Shown here piece by piece: positions 1-6,460 of a stretch of DNA of 7,292 nucleotides. The translations under genes and the position numbers were made by a program. Origin of the DNA: Cyanobacteriota bacterium (GTDB lineage: Bacteria > Cyanobacteriota > Cyanobacteriia > Leptolyngbyales > Leptolyngbyaceae); the NCBI GenBank assembly GCA_027482985.1, contig JAIXVO010000739.1, positions 1 to 7,292 on the forward strand. The letters are read 5' to 3'. Numbering within the stretch: position 1 is the first letter of the stretch; every line of letters begins with the position of its first letter. The notes below the pieces were generated by a model. The model was not told the origin of the DNA, made no database searches, and saw nothing but the letters and a program-made list of their open reading frames with translations.

Positions 1-45
1 CCTGAGAAGAGGGAAGCCTACGTCGTCTCGGAGCGCGGCGCTAAT

Positions 46-672
46 ATGTCATATTCTGCCTTCCGTTTTTTATCGGCTATCTCTATGTCAGTAAAATTTT
101 TCCGTTCCTGGATTTCGTTGGCTTTGTTTAGTTTGCTGGGTGTATCTGGGGTGGGATTACCCGCGATCGCCGCTGCGCCCACCAAAAGCGCTCAAGGCGA
201 ACAGCAAGCCGTTAAGCAACTTCTGAGGAATCGTCAGCGCTTTCAGGTTTGTGTGGATTCCTTCGATCTAGCCGCAGCGCAACGAGCTTCAGTCGCCTAT
301 CAAGTCGATCGCCAAACCTATTTTGTTGTCGTTCAATGTTTTCTCGCGGCCTACCAGGGCAACTACGAATTTTTCCTCTATTCGCCCAAGGCGACCAGCA
401 ACGCCCTCCAGCGGCTGACCTTGACGGAATTTACCGAAAGCCAATCTGGTTCCCCGCAGCGAGTGGAAAGTCCCTCGATCGGGGGCTTGCCGACATTTGA
501 TTCCAAACAACGGCTGTTGACGATCCAGACCAAATATCGCGGCATTGGGGATTGTGGCTCTACGGCTCGCTATCGCCTCACTCAGCGGAATCTCGAACTG
601 GTCGACTTCAAGGCCAAATTCGCCTGTGACGGCAAGATGGCTCCCTACACGCAGATCTTTCCTAAAAAATAA
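46..672 (+). CDS. Exported DUF1176-like protein of unknown function
   Basis: The product (208 aa) begins with a hydrophobic segment at about residues 22-40 ending in an Ala-rich stretch (LPAIAAAP), which is a plausible Sec signal peptide cleaved near residue 44. The mature part would be periplasmic or secreted. It has four cysteines (C69, C98, C170, C194), suggesting two disulfides. The motif GIGDCGS (166-172), followed by a beta-rich stretch and FACDGK (192-197), resembles the C-terminal half of DUF1176 proteins; this family call is from memory of the pattern, not a search. The function is unknown. An alternative ATG at 85 would give a more typical signal peptide (MSVKFFRSW...) without the extra 13 residues. 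Neither start has a convincing Shine-Dalgarno sequence; a GGAG lies 12 nt before the first. The gene converges on the oxoamine synthase gene, and its stop codon abuts the hairpin at 675-709. Confidence 0.75.
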   Translation: MSYSAFRFLSAISMSVKFFRSWISLALFSLLGVSGVGLPAIAAAPTKSAQGEQQAVKQLLRNRQRFQVCVDSFDLAAAQRASVAYQVDRQTYFVVVQCFLAAYQGNYEFFLYSPKATSNALQRLTLTEFTESQSGSPQRVESPSIGGLPTFDSKQRLLTIQTKYRGIGDCGSTARYRLTQRNLELVDFKAKFACDGKMAPYTQIFPKK

Positions 673-674
673 AA

Positions 675-709
675 TTTCCGGTGGCTGATCCACGATCAGC
701 CACCGGAAA
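675..709 (-). terminator. Perfect 16-bp hairpin, likely intrinsic terminator
   Basis: Arms at 675-690 and 694-709 are exact reverse complements (TTTCCGGTGGCTGATC) around a 3-nt loop (CAC). Read on the minus strand, the stem is followed by TTTTATTTTTT, a U-rich tail typical of a rho-independent terminator, so it best serves the oxoamine synthase gene that ends at 788. On the plus strand the tail is CTATTGG, so it would be a weak terminator for the DUF1176-like gene, whose stop codon lies only 2 nt before the stem. Confidence 0.75.
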
Positions 710-733
710 CTATTGGTGGGTGCCCTCATCGCT

Positions 734-758
734 GGGGGTAGGTCTTGTGCCTACCCCT
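734..758. repeat. Palindromic repeat, cyanobacterial dispersed type
   Basis: GGGGTAGG (735-742) and CCTACCCC (750-757) are perfect reverse complements around a 7-nt loop (TCTTGTG), with a possible outer G-U pair. Similar GTAGGGG/CCCCTAC palindromes with a TCTTGTG-type loop are, as far as I recall, dispersed in many filamentous cyanobacterial genomes. It sits between two convergent genes, a usual location for such repeats. A further weak inverted repeat (AACCAGA 763-769, TCTGGTT 783-789) overlaps the stop codon of the oxoamine synthase gene. Confidence 0.55.
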
Positions 759-787
759 ACGAAACCAGAGATTGTCAATGATTCTGG

Positions 788-2065
788 TTAGGCACTGATC
801 GTAGGTTGATACAGGCGATCGCGCACCTTTACCATAGCCACCACCAGCCGCTCCATCTCTTCCCGCGTGTGCAGGGCATTCGCGGTAATCCGAATGCGGG
901 GTTTGGCAATAAACCAGATGGGCGACACCCAGATGCCGTAGTTCATTAACTCCCGCGCGTATTCTTTGGGATTCACTTCATCCGGCAGGATCACAGGAAT
1001 CACGTTGGTTTCCCCGATCGCCATGAAATCATGAGCGGCGAGGCGCGATCGCAGGTAGCGGGTATTTTCTTGCAAGCGTGTCACCAATTCCGGCTCTTCC
1101 CGCACAATCCGGAGGCTCTGCAAGGCGGCAGCGGTCAGCGGAGGTGCCAGCGAGCAGGTGCCGATCGAGGTGGGAGAGACATTCAGCAAGGGTTTGAGTT
1201 CCGGGACGTGGGTGCTGATAGCCGCGCCGACGGAAGCCCCGAACTTCGAGAACGTGGTCATGATCAAGGGCACGACACCCTGATCGATCGCGTCCTGCGG
1301 GGTCAGCCCAAAGTATTCGTAAATGCCGCGTCCGGTGGCTCCGATCGCCCCGGAAGCATGCGCCTCATCCATCACCAATACACTATCGGGATAGTTCGAC
1401 AGAATTTGGATCATCTCCGGCAGCGGAGCCAGATCGCCATCCATCGAGAATACGGCATCGGAAACCACCATAATGCGATCGTCGGGTTTGGCGTAGCGCT
1501 TCAGTTTGCGGGCAAAATCTTCCATATTGCAATGGCGATATGCCTTCACCCGCACTCTGGGACTATGCCCAAACATTTTGCCCGATCGCGTTCCGGCATT
1601 AGCCAGCGCCGAAACAATACAGCCGTGATTCAACACGTCTGTCATAATCAGAGTCTCGCGCGTATGCTGGAAGCCAGGAACGGGAATGGCCAGATGGCAG
1701 AAAGCATCCATTAAGGCTTGCATCGCCATCCAGGCATTCAAAAACAACTGGGTATGGGGCAAATGCTTGAAGTCGGAAATTTCAGCTTCCAGTTGCCGAT
1801 GCAAGTCGATCCGACCACTTAAGACGGAGGTCGAACTGTTCGAGGTGCCGTATTGCAGAATGGCGTCGATCGCGGCTTGCTTCACCCGGTCATCATGGGT
1901 CAGCCCCAACACATCGTTGCTACAAAACGTTAGCACCATGCGGCGGTGCCCCGTGGCCGCCTCTTCAATTTCGACCACATTGCCATGCTTGCGATGACAA
2001 ATGTATTCATCCGGGTCTAACCCGCTTTCGTACCAACGTTGGACGTACTCTTGAACAACTTGCAC
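788..2065 (-). CDS. Alpha-oxoamine synthase family PLP enzyme (BioF/SPT/KBL-like)
   Basis: This 425-aa protein is a fold-type I PLP enzyme of the alpha-oxoamine synthase family, whose members condense an amino acid with an acyl-CoA or acyl-ACP and lose CO2. Length and motif order fit the family: FCSNDVLGL (47-55), STSVLSG (78-84), H147 in DVLNHG (PLP-stacking His), SDAVFSMDGD (202-211), DEAHASG (233-239; Asp binds the PLP nitrogen), TFSKFGAS (271-278; K274 as the Schiff-base lysine) and RIRITANALHT (390-400). The exact reaction cannot be assigned: 8-amino-7-oxononanoate synthase, serine palmitoyltransferase-like or another oxoamine synthase are all possible. It departs from textbook BioF at the Gly-rich substrate loop, in an insertion before DVLNHG, and in spacing after K274. 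The start is GTG, chosen because GAGAGGAG (2073-2080) lies 7 nt upstream. It is probably expressed from its own promoter in the 241-bp gap and terminated at 675-709. Confidence 0.9.
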   Translation of the reverse strand: MQVVQEYVQRWYESGLDPDEYICHRKHGNVVEIEEAATGHRRMVLTFCSNDVLGLTHDDRVKQAAIDAILQYGTSNSSTSVLSGRIDLHRQLEAEISDFKHLPHTQLFLNAWMAMQALMDAFCHLAIPVPGFQHTRETLIMTDVLNHGCIVSALANAGTRSGKMFGHSPRVRVKAYRHCNMEDFARKLKRYAKPDDRIMVVSDAVFSMDGDLAPLPEMIQILSNYPDSVLVMDEAHASGAIGATGRGIYEYFGLTPQDAIDQGVVPLIMTTFSKFGASVGAAISTHVPELKPLLNVSPTSIGTCSLAPPLTAAALQSLRIVREEPELVTRLQENTRYLRSRLAAHDFMAIGETNVIPVILPDEVNPKEYARELMNYGIWVSPIWFIAKPRIRITANALHTREEMERLVVAMVKVRDRLYQPTISA

Positions 2066-2306
2066 AGTAAAACTCCTCTCACCTTGCTTTAGATAGCCTA
2101 TCGCCTCTAGCAGAACAGTATAGATATGTCGTTGAATTACTTCTATGCAAAAGGGCTTAGAAAGTTTTTATTGTAAGGATATAATATTCTCTCAAAGGCG
2201 GTCAAACCCGCATCAAGACACTGATGCGAGGGAATTTCTTACTTTTACACAAGGGCGAGCGCGGATTCAGGGAAATTTTGCGATCGGCCCCTCGTCTGAT
2301 CATCAG
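2066..2306 (-). promoter_or_regulatory. Upstream region of the oxoamine synthase gene
   Basis: This 241-bp gap lies between the kinase-like gene and the oxoamine synthase gene on the minus strand. A strong Shine-Dalgarno (GAGAGGAG, 2073-2080) precedes the GTG start. A -10-like TATACT is read on the minus strand at 2122-2117, about 50 nt before the start, but no good -35 is seen at 16-18 nt. A short dyad GATAG-C-CTATC (2092-2102) lies in the likely leader. No convincing hairpin-plus-T-tract terminator follows the kinase-like gene at 2307, so some readthrough is possible. No gene is seen here. Confidence 0.4.
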
Positions 2307-2966
2307 TCATCTGCCCCAACTGCGGAGCCGACAACACCAGCGATACCCAGCCCGCACCGCATCCAGCAACCAATAGGGAAGGCGGAGGCGGAGGGGGGCA
2401 ATCACCGGGCGGTAAACCCAAAAGTAGGCTTGTTTGACGTTTTGCCACTTAGCACAAGGGGTTTCATGCAAAAAGTCAGAGACATCGACGACCAGACCCC
2501 TGCCCTCAAACAGCATGACATTGCGACCGTGCACATCATGAGGAAATAGTCCCCGCTGACGGGCATCGTTCAAAGCCTGGTCGATATCCCAAATTACCTG
2601 TCGCGGAATCCGAATGCCACGATGAACACAATCGTACAGTGTTACGCCATGCAATCGCTTCAAAATTAAAAATCCGTTGGTGGCATAAACGCACTCCGAG
2701 AACGCCGGATGCTGCCCCAAACGCCGATACACCTCCACTTCCTGCTCAAAGCCAGGACGACCAGGGGCATAGACTTTCACGACCCAGGCGGGCTGATCCG
2801 GATGAACCAAGACGGCTGCATAGTTACCCGCCCCTAAGGCGTGCCAGGGAGCCGGGACAGACCGAATGGCGACCGGGTTATGGGGATCAACGCTATGAAG
2901 TTGCAGGTGGGGCAACAACTCCGTTTGCACGACTGCAATTAATTGATCCAGAGACAGCACAGACAT
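2307..2966 (-). CDS. Small protein-kinase-fold protein
   Basis: Taken from the ATG at 2966, the product is 219 aa and looks like a compact bacterial protein-kinase-like protein. Visible are a glycine-loop-like LGAGNYAAV (44-52), a VAIK-type lysine in VVKVY (K64), candidate alpha-C glutamates in GFEQEVEVY (E75 or E77), a catalytic-loop-like FPHDVHGRNVM (H143, D144, N149), and a metal-binding DFG-like position in VVDVSDF (D161 or D164). The HDxHxxN form resembles the HGDLHPGN loop of aminoglycoside-phosphotransferase and RIO/ABC1-type kinases more than Hanks HRD. After the DFG-like site only about 55 residues remain, ending in a basic/aromatic tail, so the usual C-lobe is largely absent. The substrate is unknown. 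A GTG at 2996 would add 10 residues; neither start has a clear Shine-Dalgarno. It lies 87 nt downstream of the membrane protein gene on the same strand and may be cotranscribed with it. Confidence 0.75.
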   Translation of the reverse strand: MSVLSLDQLIAVVQTELLPHLQLHSVDPHNPVAIRSVPAPWHALGAGNYAAVLVHPDQPAWVVKVYAPGRPGFEQEVEVYRRLGQHPAFSECVYATNGFLILKRLHGVTLYDCVHRGIRIPRQVIWDIDQALNDARQRGLFPHDVHGRNVMLFEGRGLVVDVSDFLHETPCAKWQNVKQAYFWVYRPVIAPLRLRLPYWLLDAVRAGYRWCCRLRSWGR

Positions 2967-3053
2967 GAAGACACACAGACCCAGCGTGAGGTTCACTTTC
3001 TAGCTTAAGGGGCGACATCTCGAATTGGGGATCGGCGGCTGGCGCGATCGCCC

Positions 3054-4754
3054 CTAACGAGCAAACATCCGAATGGCGCGATCCGGGAGCAGGGTCGCCT
3101 CCATGGGCTGCTGGGGATCATAGGCGATCGCCGTCGTTCCCGGTGGCAAGAATTTGGCTGGAATCGTCTTCAACAAGCTAATTTCCCCATCTTGACCATA
3201 CTCAAACACCAACATCTGGTCATAGGTGGCCTGTTCAAACTGCTTGATCATCCCGTCCACGCCTTTTTCCCGCTCAATCCCCGTTGCTGTGAACCGCCAG
3301 CGATCGTCGGTGGGTTGGCTCCCATCCGCATAGAAATAATGTCCTGCCACTTTACGCCCCGGATACAGCAGTTGCACGGGGCTATCAAACCACATGGAGG
3401 CTCCAAACGGGTCGTAGTTGTAGTCTTTGGTCAGGTTGGTCAGCAGAATCAGGGTATGGTCTTTAACTCCCGGCGCAAGATGAGAAATCTGCGCCATCAG
3501 GTCTTGTTGAATCCGCCAGCGGTACTCATGAAACCCCTGGAGAATTACACCTACCCGCACGCCGGAAAAGACGATCGCGCTACAACACAGGAGTGCCACG
3601 ATCGCCTGGTAGGGTTTGGGCGAGAGCGATCGCGCCAGCCACAAAATCCCCGACACCAGCATGATGGCCGCCCCAAAGCTGGACAATAATTGCGTCCGCC
3701 AAAACATCGTGTTGCCAGCAATCAGCAAGTAAATCGGAAAACTCAAGACTAGAATGATTGCCCCCACCCCCAGACAAATCAGCAGTTGGCGTTTACTGGG
3801 CAACGCGGCATTGAGCACCTGCGGCCGCAGCACCAGGTAACCCGCTAGGAGGAATCCCCCGGCACAGAAGAAGCCGATCGCGGGATTCAAGGTCGCGATC
3901 GTGTAGGGCGGCGTGTTCCCGGAAACCCACGTCCAGAAGCGCAAACTCTGTTGAAGATGCACCCATAGATCCTGAAGGAGCGCATTCAGGGTTAAATCTG
4001 GGCGGACAATCGAACTTTGATAGGTGGCTTCCCGCGTTAGCAGGTACCGCTTCACCTGGGCATAGCCGTAGATGCCGGGCAAGATGTACCAGATCAGGCT
4101 GGTCAGCAGCAGCGGCAGGGTCAATTTAGGCCGCAGAATCCACAGCACGACGGGGATGAACAGAATAATGAAAAACTGGCTTTCGTAAGTCCAGAGCGAA
4201 ACGTAGAGAGGGAGCAACGACAGCGCTAGGAGCACTGCGGCCCAGAGTCGCGATCGCGCATACCAACTTTCAAGCAGCAGGTAAACCGCCAGCACCAGGC
4301 AAAACATGAAGCCCAATTGGTGAATTTGCCCAATCCAGTTGACGGTGCCGTCGGTAACATGAGTCACGACGATCGCCCCAATCAAGAACCCTACTGCTGG
4401 ATAGGCTGGAAAAATCCGCCGAAAAATTAAAAAGCTAAAAAACCCGCGTCCCCACCATAGGAAACCATAAAACAGTTGATAGCTGACATAGCTACCGTTA
4501 TCGCCACCCAACAAATGCGAGAGGCCCAAAAACAAGCTGTTATAGGGACGTAGGTTATCCAGGTAGATCAGGCAGAGGTAGAGACCGCGATTCTGGCAGT
4601 TAAGGGGAAACATCGTTTCGTAATTCAGCCCTCGATCCAGCGCAAAGATGCCCCACACGCCCATCGTCAAAATCCAATAGGCGATCGCCGTGATCAGCAG
4701 CAGTCGCAGGAGGGTATAGGGGGTGGAAAGAGAGGGGGTAGCAGATGAAGTCAT
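3054..4754 (-). CDS. Polytopic membrane protein, possibly GT-C-like
   Basis: The product (566 aa from the ATG at 4754) has about 11 hydrophobic segments, roughly at residues 16-38, 93-111, 118-132, 145-163, 170-186, 192-207, 211-228, 289-308, 324-346, 358-374 and 382-403. A soluble C-terminal domain of about 160 residues follows. A loop of about 55 residues after the first segment carries acidic residues (LDRGLNYE, D40 and E46). This recalls the first extracytoplasmic loop of GT-C glycosyltransferases, which holds the catalytic Asp, but no decisive motif is present, so the function is unassigned. O-antigen polymerase or another envelope-polymer protein is also possible. A TTG two codons upstream (4760) is a less likely start. 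No good Shine-Dalgarno is seen; GAGG directly abuts the ATG. The gene is divergent from the methyltransferase/glycosyltransferase pair, which supports a shared role in surface-glycan or lipid modification by inference only. Confidence 0.8.
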   Translation of the reverse strand: MTSSATPSLSTPYTLLRLLLITAIAYWILTMGVWGIFALDRGLNYETMFPLNCQNRGLYLCLIYLDNLRPYNSLFLGLSHLLGGDNGSYVSYQLFYGFLWWGRGFFSFLIFRRIFPAYPAVGFLIGAIVVTHVTDGTVNWIGQIHQLGFMFCLVLAVYLLLESWYARSRLWAAVLLALSLLPLYVSLWTYESQFFIILFIPVVLWILRPKLTLPLLLTSLIWYILPGIYGYAQVKRYLLTREATYQSSIVRPDLTLNALLQDLWVHLQQSLRFWTWVSGNTPPYTIATLNPAIGFFCAGGFLLAGYLVLRPQVLNAALPSKRQLLICLGVGAIILVLSFPIYLLIAGNTMFWRTQLLSSFGAAIMLVSGILWLARSLSPKPYQAIVALLCCSAIVFSGVRVGVILQGFHEYRWRIQQDLMAQISHLAPGVKDHTLILLTNLTKDYNYDPFGASMWFDSPVQLLYPGRKVAGHYFYADGSQPTDDRWRFTATGIEREKGVDGMIKQFEQATYDQMLVFEYGQDGEISLLKTIPAKFLPPGTTAIAYDPQQPMEATLLPDRAIRMFAR

Positions 4755-4892
4755 CCTCAATTTTTCAGTCCGTGAGGGGGATGAGACAATAACAACGAAA
4801 TTACCCGATTCGGTGACAAGTTTGTGTAAAGTATAGGCAGACCTCGCCCAGCAACGGATAATGTCAATCTGTTTGACGAGGGCAGAGGTGGG
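4755..4892. promoter_or_regulatory. Divergent intergenic region with a dyad before the methyltransferase
   Basis: These 138 bp separate two divergent genes and must hold the promoters of both. On the plus strand a -10-like GATAAT (4857-4862) is present without a good -35. On the minus strand a TATACT and a TTGACA occur, but 26 nt apart, which is too far for a standard sigma-70-type promoter. A 15-nt dyad GTCAA-TCTGT-TTGAC (4863-4877) lies 15 nt before the methyltransferase ATG and could be an operator. The promoters are therefore expected from gene order rather than firmly seen. Confidence 0.4.
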
Positions 4893-5627
4893 ATGGGTGG
4901 GATGAGCGAACGGATGACAGCAACGATGACTGGGGACTCCCCGTATTTACTTAAGAAAGATCGATTTTCGTCGCATGCCCAGATTACGTCTCAGTTGCGG
5001 CAGGTGGCGCGATCGCAGCCACAACCGTTTACCGTGTTAGACGTGGGTTGTGCGGCTGGATTTCTGAACGAATTTTTGCCGACACCGGATTTTCGCTTTG
5101 TTGGCGTGGAACGCGATCCCGATTTGGTGGCGATCGCCCGTCAGCGCTACGACACTGTGTTCCAGGCCGATCTCTCCCAACCGTTAGACTTGCCCCTGGA
5201 ACCGCCTCACGCGATTGTTCTGGCCGATATCCTGGAGCATTTGCCCGATCCCGAAACCGTGTTGCTGGATTTGTTGCAACGCTACGCCAAACCCGGCACG
5301 CCCGTCATTATCTCCCTGCCCAACGTGGCTCACTTATATGTGCGGCTGAGTTTGTTACTAGGCAAATTTGATTACAGCGATCGCGGTATTCTAGATCGGA
5401 CACATTTACGTTTCTTTACGCTGAAAACTGCTCGCCAGTTGTGTGAAACTTGTGGCCTGCGCGTCCAATCCGTGGCGACCACGCCCGTTCCCCTGCCCCT
5501 GGTGCATCCCGCCTTTGGTGAAGGTCAACCGTTGTTCCCGGTGCATCAGTTGAGTGCTGGTCTGGCCTCAACCTGCAAAGGTTTGCTTGCGTTCCAATTC
5601 ATCTTTCGAGGAGTGTATGAACCCTAG
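4893..5627 (+). CDS. Class I SAM-dependent methyltransferase
   Basis: This 244-aa protein has a Rossmann-type SAM-binding core. Motif I is VLDVGCAAG (48-56), an acidic residue ends beta-2 (GVERD, E73), QADL (91-94) supplies the adenine-side Asp, and VLADILEHLPDPE (109-121) is the post-II/III region typical of type 11/12 methyltransferases. Further on, SLPNVAHLYVR (141-151) and DRTHLRFFT (168-176) are features I associate with methyltransferases in glycan and lipid clusters. The substrate is not predictable. No signal peptide or membrane segment is seen, so it should be cytoplasmic. Starts at 4902 and 4914 are in frame; 4893 was kept because GAGGTG (4885-4890) is near, though the spacing is short (2 nt). 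The stop overlaps the glycosyltransferase start by 11 nt, indicating translational coupling and a common transcript. Confidence 0.92.
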   Translation: MGGMSERMTATMTGDSPYLLKKDRFSSHAQITSQLRQVARSQPQPFTVLDVGCAAGFLNEFLPTPDFRFVGVERDPDLVAIARQRYDTVFQADLSQPLDLPLEPPHAIVLADILEHLPDPETVLLDLLQRYAKPGTPVIISLPNVAHLYVRLSLLLGKFDYSDRGILDRTHLRFFTLKTARQLCETCGLRVQSVATTPVPLPLVHPAFGEGQPLFPVHQLSAGLASTCKGLLAFQFIFRGVYEP

Positions 5628-6408
5628 TTCTACTGTGCAATCATCGCAACGGCGGGTGGTCGTCGTGATGCCAGCCTATAACGCGGCTAAAACCCTCAAG
5701 ACGACCTATGATGATTTGCCTCACGATACCGTGGACAGCATCATTTTGGTGGATGACGGCAGTCGCGATGACACGATCTACATTGCAGAACAGTTGGGCT
5801 TGTCGGTGTTTGCTCACAAGCGCAATCTAGGGTATGGCGCGAACCAGAAGACTTGCTACCTGGAAGCCTTGAAGGACGGTGCTTCGATCATCGTCATGGT
5901 GCACCCCGATTACCAATACGACCCGACGCTGTTACCCGAAATCATCCGACCGATCGAAGAAGGTCAGTATGATGTGGTCTTCGGTTCCCGGATGAAAGGG
6001 ATGTCGGCGTTCAAACAAGGGATGCCCTGGTGGAAATACATCGCCAACATTTTCCTCACCTGGCTGGAAAATAAAACCTTTGGCCTGGAACTCTCGGAAT
6101 ACCACACGGGTTACCGCGCCTATCGGCGGGAAGTGTTGGAAAGTGTCAACTTCCTGGCGAACTCCGACAAGTTTATTTTTGACCAGGAAATTGTGGCGCA
6201 ATTCGTTGCAGGCGGCTTCAGCATCGGCGATATTCACGTCCCCACCCGCTACTTCCCGGAAGCGTCCAGTGCCAGCTTTTTTGCCAGCGTTCGTTACGGG
6301 CTGGGTATTCTCGGCTTATTGTTCCGCTATCAACTGCACCAATGGGGCATCGTCAAGAGCCAGAGATTCGTCTGCCATCCCCTGCGCTACCGCTCCACCA
6401 AGCCGTAA
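5617..6408 (+). CDS. GT2 glycosyltransferase, polyprenyl-phosphate sugar synthase type
   Basis: The 263-aa product is a GT-A fold family 2 glycosyltransferase resembling dolichyl-phosphate mannose/glucose synthases, which move a sugar from a nucleotide donor to a polyprenyl phosphate at the inner membrane face. Motifs: VVMPAYNAAKTL (16-27), ILVDDGSRDDT (43-53; nucleotide-binding Asp pair), RNLGYGANQ (69-77), HPDYQYDP (96-103; DXD-like metal site), SEYHTGYRAYRREVL (160-174; acceptor region with typical TGYR) and FDQEI (188-192). A hydrophobic segment near 221-238 may associate with the membrane, but the two C-terminal transmembrane helices of GtrB/ArnC-type enzymes are absent, so this is the short DPM1-like form. 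The start at 5617 is supported by GAGGAG (5608-5613) and by the protein beginning just before the conserved fold; an in-frame ATG at 5554 would add a 21-residue tail lacking family character. Donor and acceptor are unknown. Confidence 0.92.
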   Translation: MNPSSTVQSSQRRVVVVMPAYNAAKTLKTTYDDLPHDTVDSIILVDDGSRDDTIYIAEQLGLSVFAHKRNLGYGANQKTCYLEALKDGASIIVMVHPDYQYDPTLLPEIIRPIEEGQYDVVFGSRMKGMSAFKQGMPWWKYIANIFLTWLENKTFGLELSEYHTGYRAYRREVLESVNFLANSDKFIFDQEIVAQFVAGGFSIGDIHVPTRYFPEASSASFFASVRYGLGILGLLFRYQLHQWGIVKSQRFVCHPLRYRSTKP

Positions 6409-6460
6409 CTAGTTCATAGTAAGCCCATGAGCCAAAGGGCGATCGCCCACCCAAGAAGAT

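Noticed and set aside
289..729. Minus-strand 146-codon open frame across the DUF1176-like gene
   Set aside because: It lies antisense to a gene with a clear signal peptide and family motif, covers the terminator hairpin, and shows no recognisable motifs.
1031..1714. Plus-strand 227-codon open frame inside the oxoamine synthase gene
   Set aside because: Antisense to a strongly conserved enzyme; composition is Arg/Gln/His-rich as expected for the complement of a real gene.
788..2065. Naming the gene bioF
   Set aside because: Active-site motifs differ from canonical BioF and no biotin gene is nearby, so only the superfamily is claimed.
2376..2400. G-rich repeat GGCGGAGGCGGAGGGGGG as a G-quadruplex or regulatory repeat
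   Set aside because: It lies within the kinase-like gene, where it is explained by Arg/Leu codons on the minus strand, and most G-runs are only two long.
2145..2549. Plus-strand 134-codon open frame spanning the gap and the kinase-like gene
   Set aside because: No motifs, poor Shine-Dalgarno, and mostly antisense to the kinase-like gene.
3192..3689. Plus-strand 165-codon open frame inside the membrane protein gene
   Set aside because: Antisense shadow of the soluble domain; no family resemblance.
5554..5616. Upstream in-frame start for the glycosyltransferase
   Set aside because: It lies within the methyltransferase gene and adds 21 residues without family character, while 5617 has a GAGGAG just upstream.
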